Below are positions 9,157 through 17,363 of a DNA stretch of 20,802 bases, piece after piece; position 1 is the stretch's first letter; every line of letters starts with the position of its first letter. The position numbers and the translations under genes were made by a program. The notes beneath the pieces were generated by a model that saw nothing but the letters and a program-made list of their open reading frames with translations, was not told where the DNA came from and did no database searches. Origin of the DNA: Cylindrodendrum hubeiense (lineage: Eukaryota; Ascomycota; Sordariomycetes; Hypocreales; Nectriaceae); the NCBI GenBank assembly GCA_014621425.1, contig JAANBB010000598.1, positions 1 through 20,802 of the forward strand, in the 5' to 3' direction.

Positions 9157-9617
9157 TTATGGCGTAGAGTGGCTGGCGGTCGGCAGGCGAAAGCACGCAC
9201 CCCGCGGCGTACGATATAGGCCGTTCTCCTCTTCGGGACGGCATAGTGGGGTTATTGGGGGCACCTTCGCTGTAGCACAGTTCCTACAGGGCACAGGGCA
9301 AGGTTTTCAGTGTGGTGACGTGCTACATAGTAGGGTTGGGCGGTGAAGAGTCACTGTATCATAGCGGGGTCGCCGTGGTGCCCCGCCACCATGTTCACCA
9401 CAGGTCGCCTTGAGGGAAAATCTACCTCTCGGGACGTTTGCTTTACTGATCATATCATCATCTCATCCAAGAAGGGCTTCTAGGTAAGGATTAACCACTT
9501 TGAATAATACAATACTGATGCCAGGCTCACGTACTTTTAGACTGAGTTCGAAGAACCGCGCAGCAACTGTCAAATCACACTTCTTCCGCCTCCAAATCGT
9601 CACCACCTTCATTCGCA

Positions 9618-10478
9618 ATGGCTCCCCAGAAACCCCCTCGTGTTGAGGTCAAGGACTTGACTTACACGTTCCCCGACTACTCAACCGGCATCCGCAATAT
9701 CTTCTTGGACCTTCCTGCTGGCTCTCGGACTCTCCTCATCGGCGCCAATGGAGCAGGCAAGACAACTCTCCTCCGTCTCCTGGCCGGCAAGCGCCTTGCC
9801 CCGAGTGACACCATCTCCATCTGCGGTGTCGATCCTTTCAAGGAAACTATCGAGGGCGTCACTTACCTTGGCCTGGAATGGGTCCTGAACCCTATCGTCC
9901 GAACTGACATTGGTGTCAATGAGCTTCTGGCATCTGTCGGCGGCAACGCCTACCCGGAGCGTCGCGAAGAGCTTGTCTTGATGCTCGATATCGACACCAA
10001 CTGGCGCATGCACTCTGTGTCCGACGGTGAGCGTCGCCGTGTCCAGCTGGCAATGGGTCTGTTGCGACCTTGGACTGTCCTCTTCCTTGACGAGATCACT
10101 GTTGATCTTGATGTCCTGAGCCGTGCCGAATTCCTCGGCTGGTTGAAACGCGAGACGGAGCTCCGCGAGTGTACTATTGTCTACGCCACCCATATCTTGG
10201 ATAATCTCGCCGGGTGGCCCACGCATCTCGCCCACATGCATCTCGGCACCGTCAAGGAATGGGATGAAGCCGACAAGATGCTTGCAACTATTGACGGTAC
10301 CGTCGGTGATACGGGTAACAGCCGCCTCGGCGAGCTTGTCCTCAGTTGGTTGAAGCAGGATCTCAAGGCTCGAGGCCCGCGAACCGCGATGAACAGAGCA
10401 CCCGAGGGCAAGACCTATGGCTTCGGTGGTATCCAGGTGGGCGGCTACGGTGACGAGTCTAAGCAGCGCGAGGTGTAA
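9618..10478 (+). CDS. CAF16: CAF16-type soluble ABC ATPase (CCR4-NOT-associated factor)
   Basis: This is a single uninterrupted exon encoding 286 aa, close to the roughly 290 aa of yeast Caf16. It holds one ABC ATPase domain and no membrane segments. Visible motifs are Walker A GANGAGKTT (42-50), a Q-loop region GLEWVLNP (85-92) where the usual Gln is replaced by Glu as in Caf16 relatives, signature VSDGERRRVQ (134-143) in place of LSGGQ, Walker B VLFLDE (154-159) and the switch His in YATHI (about 192). WRMHSVSDGERR and TIVYATHILDNLAGWPTH are very typical of fungal CAF16. In yeast the protein associates with CCR4-NOT and Mediator in transcription and mRNA control; a role here is by homology. 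The upstream leader is C/A-rich, as in highly expressed fungal genes. The ATG at 9618 is the first in frame and sits in a good context (gcaATGGC). Confidence 0.93.
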   Translation: MAPQKPPRVEVKDLTYTFPDYSTGIRNIFLDLPAGSRTLLIGANGAGKTTLLRLLAGKRLAPSDTISICGVDPFKETIEGVTYLGLEWVLNPIVRTDIGVNELLASVGGNAYPERREELVLMLDIDTNWRMHSVSDGERRRVQLAMGLLRPWTVLFLDEITVDLDVLSRAEFLGWLKRETELRECTIVYATHILDNLAGWPTHLAHMHLGTVKEWDEADKMLATIDGTVGDTGNSRLGELVLSWLKQDLKARGPRTAMNRAPEGKTYGFGGIQVGGYGDESKQREV

Positions 10479-10970
10479 GGAGAGGCTTGGCTTGGAAGTG
10501 GGAGCTGACTCCGTTGAGGGTTTCTTAACAACCCCTCAATCTTTAGGAACGTGTACCAGGTGCTAAGGTACACTTCCTTTATTCATTTTGGTCTGGAGTC
10601 TACAGAGGCGGCACTCAACTGCATTTTCCGGCGTACATTTTTATCTGAAGATGCCCACATGAGGACGGAATCGATGAGGGGGGTGGTCATTTCTGGCGTT
10701 CAATTTGGCGGAAAACAGTCCTCAACCCTGGATTCTGCGGCGTTCGATCCGTTTCAACACTTTGTATGGCGGTAAAGACAGGATATCGCGAGTTGGTTTA
10801 TTCAGGGTTGGCTTGCTCGAATTTTTCTTCATCTACCTGTACTTGATACCCTGTATTTCAACCAAGGGGGCAAAGGCTATTGTCCACTTCAAAGAGACAA
10901 GTCCTAAACCATTCATTTCTACTATACAATACAACATTGCGTCATGACGTTAGGTCAGACTCCTTGAGGT
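10479..10970. other. Convergent 3' intergenic region between CAF16 and CENP-I
   Basis: No gene is seen. Both neighbours end here, so it holds two 3' UTRs and terminators. Several AT-rich patches (about 10800-10850 and 10915-10940) could carry polyadenylation signals, but I cannot place cleavage sites. Confidence 0.45.
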
Positions 10971-13409
10971 TCATTGGGTTGAACTCTGTGTTTCCTTGCC
11001 CTCCATCAGGCTTCTCACAACTTTCATCGTATTCTTCAGCAGCTCGGTAATTCCTGGAAGTTCATTGGCGCTCAGTGTTGCCAGCACATCAACGCGGTAG
11101 TCTTTCCAGCTGAGCGTTATTCCCCCAGAGCTAGACAGACGAGTGAGGCTACTTTGTGTCACTGGCCCGGCGTGTCGAGTTCTAATCGACCGGTCCTTCT
11201 CCATCCCTGCGTCCTCGAGTTCTCGCACCACCCGGATGCTCTGCAAACAGACCACAGGTGAGTATGAGAGACCGAAGATCGAATCGAGGGAGAAGGTCTT
11301 GTCCACTGATGAGACATATGTGGTGAGAGTGGGGACCAAAGATCGCGGGACCATACATCCAAGCGCATTGGTGTCATTGTCGGTGAAGGCGCGTCCACGC
11401 CAGAAACAGTTGCAAATGTCCATAAGAAAGCCATTGTAGAGATCGACATACGCCCTATTATACGACGCGCTATCAATACGGTTGCTTGAATTGTGGCGTG
11501 CCTTTGTCTGCATGGCGATATCGAACCCCTTTCTGTAGCACGCGAGCACGTTGCACATGCGCGAGACAATGGCGAGTGAGCTGCTAAAGAGGAGTATATA
11601 GACTAGAGCGGGAGGGGGGAGTTCTATGCGGATGTACTGTTTCAGGATGTCGTGAGAGACGAGGCGGACGTTTTGTTCATAAAACTCGAGTATAGCTGAA
11701 TGGGTAGACATGGTCGGGGAGGTTTGAGCAAGCGCAAGCGCAAGCGGGTTGGCATGGCTTATGAGGGCGGTGACGATCCCAGTGGCATTCTCGGGGACGT
11801 GGTCGTTTGAATGGAGTATGCTGGTCCAATGATGAAGAAGGTTTTTGTACAAAGAGAGAAGAGCCAGCTGGGACTCCGGGGTATTGTTGAGTGTTACATT
11901 TTCCAGGGGCTTGAAGATATGCAGATAAAGCTCTGGGGTGAGTTAGCAAAGCCCATGGAGATAAGCACCAGTACTAACCTTGAAATTCAAGCAAGGGCGC
12001 AAAGGAGAGGATCTCGAACATGGCATCGCGTCGGCCAGAACCATTCCAAAGAGGAAGAAAGCGAGCAAAGAAGTTCAATATGAGGGGGGGCAGTTTCTGG
12101 GTCTGGTTAGTGGAGCTGCAAAACAGTGCTGGCGGGTAATAGGCACGTACCTGAGATGACACGACATAGTCCCTGAGGATATCTAAGACATCAAAAAGCA
12201 TAGACTCTTCGGAATCCCCGTCGATAACGTCCTGGAGAGCAGAGTTGAGCCAATTTGCGATCCGCTGGTCCGCCTCGTCACTTGGGCGAAGTAGAATGAG
12301 CTTCTGTAAGAGAGGATCTGCCAGGACTGCCACGAGCTGGTTTGGCAGCTCAATCTTTTCCAGATTCCGGACGAAACCTGTGGTATTTTCAATTTCCTCA
12401 AGGGTTACCGAATCCTGCAGATGTCAGTCTCAAGTCACTATTGTCTTTATAACCACTCACCTCAGTTGCGTGTGATGTGTGAACGAGGGGAAGTAGTTTA
12501 TAGCGCTGGCGTCGGGTGATGGGTCGATGAACTCGGAAGCCATCCTGCGGGCGGGAAAGGCTTTCTTGAGATTGTTGCAAATGCGCCTCTTGGATTTCGT
12601 CTAGCCGTTGGCGCCATTGGGGGTCTGGGTGCTTGAAAGCTGATGCCCTGCCTCGCACGGCCTCTCCAACGATAACTTCGGGATAGTAGTCCTTAAAAAC
12701 CCTCAGTAGACCAACCAAGCAAGGGTCATTTCCTGTCTGCCTCGAAAGGGTAAGACTTTGAGGGTATTAGTATATATATGTCAAAATTCAAAAGTGAAAA
12801 CTAACAGCGCCTGTATCCTGAACGGTCGAACGTGTTTGCGCCGAGTTACAAGCGCGAGGAGATGACTGAGGTGTGGTCTATAAAGCAGTCAGACATGCGC
12901 CGAGAAAGTATCATATTTACTTACCGAGTAGCCGCGGTATCGAGAAGATTGAAGAGGACGGGGTAAGCCTCCGAAAGAACTGGGGGAGATTCAAGGGCAT
13001 GATAAACCATGATGAGCCATCTCAAGAGCGCCGCTTGCAGAGGCAATGACGGCTTAATCTTGCCATGGCCAAGACAGGAGACGACTCGGAGAACAACATC
13101 ACGAGATACAGGCTCGGCAGGGTAGAGGTTTCTCGTAATTGCCGAGAGACTAGCTTGGTCGAGGTGGCTCGGCGTGGTGACGAGGTTGATCAAGTCATCG
13201 AGAGTGTCAGGGAGGACACCCCATTCATAGAAGAGCGAAGTGAGATTGGCGACGGTGGGCTTAATATTTGAGGTGCGAGACTTGGTCGGGAGCTTAGAGG
13301 CTGTGTATGTCTTTAGCAAATGCTACGTGAAGGAATATGAAGTGGTAAAGAACGTACCCTCGACAACATCGCGAGCCAGGAGGCGTATCTCATCATGAGC
13401 TGGATCCAT
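10971..13409 (-). CDS. MIS6: CENP-I / Mis6 / Ctf3 inner kinetochore protein
   Basis: Seven exons are read: 13409-13358, 13300-12925, 12877-12806, 12755-12461, 12414-12151, 12096 (or 12102)-11979 and 11932-10971, giving 712 (or 714) aa. All introns are 46-57 nt with GT...AG ends and phases that fit. Diagnostic stretches are WGVLPDTLDDLINLVTTP, HLDQASLSAITRNLYPAEPV, GHGKIKPSLPLQAALLRWLI, NLLDTAATRPHLSHLLALVT, VGLLRVFKDYYPEVIVGE, ASAFKHPDPQWRQRLDEIQE and SFAPLLEFQELYLHIFKPLE, all typical of fungal Mis6. The long alpha-helical protein is part of the constitutive centromere-associated network and supports centromeric CENP-A chromatin and kinetochore assembly. The N-terminus MDPAHDEIRLLARDVVEASK uses the ATG nearest the first donor; the same frame stays open upstream, so an earlier start is not excluded. 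Length matches the 670-760 aa of known members. Confidence 0.9.
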
Positions 13410-13594
13410 GGCTTTCTCGCGCCGCGCGCGTGCAATAAAGTAGCAGCGGTTGGGGAGAGGCCAAGGGAGTCGGATACGAAAGAGCTCAAGAAGCCAATGC
13501 CCCTGTATGTTTTCTCGCCGATTGACCGAGTCACGGGGCCGAAGAATCGGAGGAGATGCGTCGGCGCGGGAGTGAATGGGTGGGACGCTCCGGG

Positions 13595-13600
13595 ACGCGT
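13595..13600. promoter_or_regulatory. MCB (ACGCGT) box 1 upstream of CENP-I
   Basis: ACGCGT lies about 190 bp upstream of the CENP-I start codon, 14 bp from a second copy. Paired MCBs are the usual arrangement at MBF-regulated promoters. Confidence 0.5.
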
Positions 13601-13614
13601 CTCACGGAGCCAAG

Positions 13615-13620
13615 ACGCGT
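13615..13620. promoter_or_regulatory. MCB (ACGCGT) box 2 upstream of CENP-I
   Basis: This is the second copy of ACGCGT, about 210 bp upstream of the CENP-I start. The starts of the two boxes are 20 bp apart, close to two helical turns, so bound factors would lie on the same face of the DNA. Confidence 0.5.
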
Positions 13621-13697
13621 CGTTCGGGAGTTGAGCGGGGCACACTCGGATCGCCCATCAAGCCAAGGCCCAGGGCACTAGGCTCCTAAAACACAAG

Positions 13698-13817
13698 CAC
13701 TAAGCCCACTGAAACTGGTGGTTTTGACGGACTTTTGGGGGTGGAACTTTAGGTACGCGCCTACTGGAGGAGGTACCCACTGCGGGCACCCGCTGCAACA
13801 TCACTAAGCCCACTGAA
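13698..13817. repeat. Pair of short direct repeats, 104 bp apart
   Basis: CACTAAGCCCACTGAA occurs at 13698-13713 and again at 13802-13817. Similarity continues weakly on the right, where both copies are followed by ctggt(a/g)gt after a small gap. This looks like an old local duplication or footprint. No mobile element is seen between the copies. Confidence 0.6.
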
Positions 13818-13910
13818 GCAATTCCTGGTAGTCATCGCGCAATCGACGGAGGATTGGCACAAACAAGCAACACCGGCGGGACAGCGGTCTAATTCAACGA
13901 CAACCTGTGG

Positions 13911-13975
13911 CTCAAGCTGTGTGCTCAAGCTGTGTGCTCAAGCTGTGTGCTCAAGATGTGTGCTCGTGCTATGTC
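13911..13975. repeat. 13-nt tandem repeat, about five copies
   Basis: The unit CTCAAGCTGTGTG occurs three times exactly (13911-13949). A fourth copy has one change (CTCAAGATGTGTG, 13950-13962) and a decayed fifth ends at 13975. It is a minisatellite outside any recognised gene. Confidence 0.9.
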
Positions 13976-15590
13976 CGGAGTCCAGAACTTGTAACCCCAG
14001 AGCGCCCCCATCCAAAAAGCCTCCCAGCTGGCCACTCCATTGGATGATGGCAGCGGAAGAAAGTGTTCAGGCGGGTAGCCAACTCGCGGACCGCTCACGA
14101 ACATGTGGCATCACGCCCTCGTCATCGTCATCGTCAACCTAAACTAGACCGCAAGAACGGGCGCAAAAACATGGTTTCGTAGGCGCTCTTGCACTGTGTG
14201 AGGTGACAGAACAGAAAACCCGCGTGTCTCTCCCCGATGCACACCGACGGCCCGACTGGCCGCTCCTTCCTGCCCGGGATGCAAACTCTCTCTCACTCCT
14301 GCCTGCCCTCTTGCACCGGTCTTGAGAGGCGAGGAGGAGAAATTCACGGATCTGGGCTTTTGTCTCTCCCCCGAGCTTCACATTCTAATCAACCATGCCG
14401 ATGAAATCCCGTCCCTGAAATGCACGCCGACGTTTCTCGTGGGCTCACAACAGTCGAATGACACCGTCCTTTTTTCGACTCACTCCCTCGCGACACAAAA
14501 GCCCGCGGACCATGCGACGTTGCCTTCGACCTGCCTGCCCCGGGACAACATCCCTGGCCAGTCAAGCCAGGTTCACGAGCACCAACCCCCACGAATTGAA
14601 GCACGATGCCCAAGTAGAATGGATTCTTCTCGACTTGGAATGGCCGCCTGTCGGGGGTTTCGCACGGGGGTGGAGAAGACGCACAATGTCGGGGTATTTG
14701 GCAACCCGAAGCGCTGCACCCGATCCCATTTGGATCGATCTCGCAAAGATGGCTTCAACCCGAGGGTGGGAGGTGTTGGGAAAAAGAAATAAGGAAAGGA
14801 AAAAAGGTTCCACTTCCCAAACAAATTTGCATCGTCATTCAGCGTCTACCCGTACTCACCGTTCAAAGGTCTTCTGCGCCATTGAGTTGGCGGATTGTCG
14901 CTGCGACTGTGGCCCGGCTCCCTCTCCCTTGCCAATAGCCTCGCTGCTTTTACCTGCCGACGTGCGTCTTGTGTAACCCTCGGTCAACCTCACGCATGAG
15001 AAAACTCCATCATAGTGCCGTCGGATAGCCGTATTGCCATCCACGAGAGGCTTTGCTGCCGCCGCCGGGCCCCAGCCGGTCGTCGCCGCGGCCGAGTACC
15101 GGTACTAGATCCTTGCGCACCCTGGTCACCACAGGTTCACCATACCCCAGCGCATCGCAGCAGCGGCTGATGCTGATGCCAATGGCTGCTGGACGCTTCG
15201 TCCCATCTACCCCCACTCATCTAACCCATTTCTGATCTTTACATGTATCTGGTCGGGCAAAACCACGGGACACCCCCAGACTACGCCATACCTACCCGTC
15301 GTCGTCAACTCGACTCGATCCGCAGACCGCCTGCCCGCCTGCTCAATTCTATCCCATCGACGGAGATCCCTATCCCTCATTTCTTCCTCAGCTCACTTCC
15401 TTCCGCTAGTGAGGCCTCAATCGCGGACGAGGCTCGCTGCTACACGCTAACCCTCTGGCGCCCTTTCGACAAGCTCCGGCTGATAGGTAACAAAGCCACT
15501 TCGTCCTAGGGACAGACACCCTCACTCGCCCAGATCCTCACTGAGACACCCAGCAAGCCCTAGTTGCCGGCTAAGTGGGCTGGGCACAAG

Positions 15591-15597
15591 TTATAAG
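15591..15597 (+). promoter_or_regulatory. TATA-like element upstream of the GNAT gene
   Basis: TTATAAG lies about 90 bp upstream of the ATG at 15683. It suggests the shortened gene has a usable promoter of its own rather than being a dead 5'-truncated fragment. Confidence 0.35.
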
Positions 15598-15682
15598 GAA
15601 CGCAGCTGCCCAGGCAAGAGCCTCCGGTGAATCAGTTTCAATCCCGTCGGTTCATGGGTCGGCCATGTGACTTCCAGCAGCA

Positions 15683-17363
15683 ATGTCAACACAGCCGCAG
15701 ACGATGTCAAATACGCGTCCCACTGCGACTCAAACTTCTGCCGCGGCTCTGTTGTGGGATCACCAAGACTCGGTTCCTTTGGGAAGGATTTTGAGTGACC
15801 GAGATTTGGTCCTTCTTCTGACGCCTGCAATCGTCCCCTTCAACCCGACATCAGCTGAAACCAGCGACCCATTTGAGCCCCTCGGTCAGGCTCTAGCTCG
15901 GGTACATCCCTGGATTCGTCACGTTCCATACATCAAAGATCGTGGCATTACTGGCGTCCATGTAGCATTCATCAAAAGGGCCAGAACGGTCATCTTCCTC
16001 CTGACCGGGTTTTCATCGACAGAAGGAGCTTACCAACTGGAGCTTGCCGATGTTGTCCGAGAAGTATGCGAAGACCGCCCAATGATTATGGTGGCTTGCT
16101 GCAAACTCCCGGACCATGAAGTCCAAGAATTTGGGTTTCAGACTATGTTACAATCTCCCGGATACTCGACAACAGACCTGGAGACCATCGCTGCCCTTCT
16201 GATGAAGGAGCAACAAGGTTCAACCGGCTCCACGACAACTCCGACTAGTACTCTACCTCCCCGGCAAGCATGGCCTATTCAGCCCTGGGACTATGAGCGT
16301 GACCTTGCCGAGGTCCATATGTTGTGGCAGGCATGTCTCCCAGCCCAATTTCACCTGAGTCGGTCTGCACTTGGACCCCTACTGAAGCGTGATGGATATG
16401 CAATGCACCACGTTGTACGAAATCCGTCTGACGGCAACATTGTCGGATTCTGCGCCACATTTACCACATTTGCCGATAGCAGTGGGGATCGCCTCATCGG
16501 GTCCATCGCAGTCATTATTGTACGAGAGAGCTTTCGAGATCGGGGAATCGGGCGAACCCTCCATGATGAAAGCTACAGTAAGCTGAGCAAGATTCGTGGT
16601 GTCGGTCGGATTCAGGTTGGAAGCACATTCCCCCGACTGTTATATGGACTCCCCGCTCCCGTCAGCAACCCAAAATGGTTTGAGAACCGGGGGTGGAAGC
16701 TTGGCGAACCGAGCGCGGGAAGAGGACGGCCAGTATCTGACTGGTTTTTGCGATTCGCCAACTCTCCGATACCTACTCTGGCATCTGCGGGGATGACCTT
16801 CAGGGCATGTCAGATCACTGATGCACAGCAGGTTATCGACATGGCAAGCAGGGAGTCTGAGAGAAAATTTTGCTTTGGATGGTACGATCAGTATGCCAGG
16901 ACGGTGGACAGTTGTCACATGGGTGATATTATTGTCGGCTTTGAAGGAGAAAACCTGGTCGCCGCGGCGATAACCTATATCCCGGATAACGGGAGCCCAT
17001 GCGCGACGGATATTCCCTGGCCGGTAGCGATTGGGCAGAAGATTGGGGGAGTATCTTGCATTTGCATCAAAGGTTGTTCACCCTGCAAGAGCCAATTTGC
17101 GATGCTAACATGCCTCTAGACGATGACCCGGACATGGCAAATCGGCGGGATTCTGTGACAACAAGGCTGCTCCAATCGTGTCGTCAATTGTTGAGCGAGA
17201 AGGGAATGGTTGGAATGTTTGTCGATGGTATTAGGTCAGACGAGAATGCCTTCGTGTCTCTCGGTAAGCCAATCCGATCCCTCGTCAAAGAACGCCACTG
17301 ATCATTTTCCGTATAGGATTCCGCAAATGGGCAGATTACAGAGATGTCTGGCGTAAGGTGTGA
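15683..17363 (+). CDS. GNAT acetyltransferase with a residual GH3 C-terminal domain (truncated GH3-GNAT fusion)
   Basis: Three exons (15683-17072, 17120-17263, 17317-17363) encode 526 aa. Introns are 17073-17119 (GTTGTT, branch CTAAC, TAG) and 17264-17316 (GTAAGC, branch CTGAT, TAG). Residues about 25-180 (DLVLLLTPAIVPF, PFEPLGQALA, VAFIKRARTVIFLLTGF, EVCEDRPMIMVACC) resemble the C-terminal alpha/beta domain of fungal GH3 beta-N-acetylhexosaminidase-like proteins. A GNAT domain follows (PWDYERDLAEVHMLWQACLP, IIVRESFRDRGIGRTLHDES, acetyl-CoA motif RDRGIG at 285-290). A second GNAT-like part is completed by the small exons (IKDDDPDMANRRDSV, GMFVDGIRSDE, GFRKWADYRDVW). Family relatives carry a GH3 barrel in front; here it is absent. 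An in-frame TGA lies five codons upstream of the ATG, so the frame does not extend. All introns remain spliceable and no stop interrupts the frame, so it may still be expressed as an acetyltransferase. Substrate unknown. Confidence 0.8.

Larger units (their letters stand above)
9019..9617. other. Divergent promoter region between POLD2 and CAF16
   Basis: These 599 bp separate two outward-facing genes and must hold both promoters. The POLD2 side has ACGCGT at 9120-9125 and ACGCGAAA at 9149-9156. The CAF16 side ends in a CA/CT-rich leader. Short open frames here are not recognisable. Confidence 0.5.
13410..15682. other. 2.3-kb gene-free region between CENP-I and the GNAT gene
   Basis: It contains the CENP-I promoter (two MCB boxes), a 13-nt tandem repeat at 13911-13975, a diverged direct repeat (13698-13713 and 13802-13817) and the promoter of the GNAT gene. 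Two overlapping + strand open frames at 14322-14976 encode nothing I recognise and show no splice logic. I looked for the missing GH3 catalytic half of the downstream gene (motifs such as KHFPGHGDT) and did not find it. Confidence 0.5.

Noticed and set aside
9681..10241. 186-codon - strand open frame opposite CAF16
   Set aside because: It is the antisense shadow of a strongly conserved ABC ATPase gene.
14322..14976. Two overlapping + strand open frames of 156 and 172 codons
   Set aside because: Neither resembles a known protein. They overlap each other, composition is Arg/Ser/Pro-rich as in random GC-rich frames, and no splice sites extend them.
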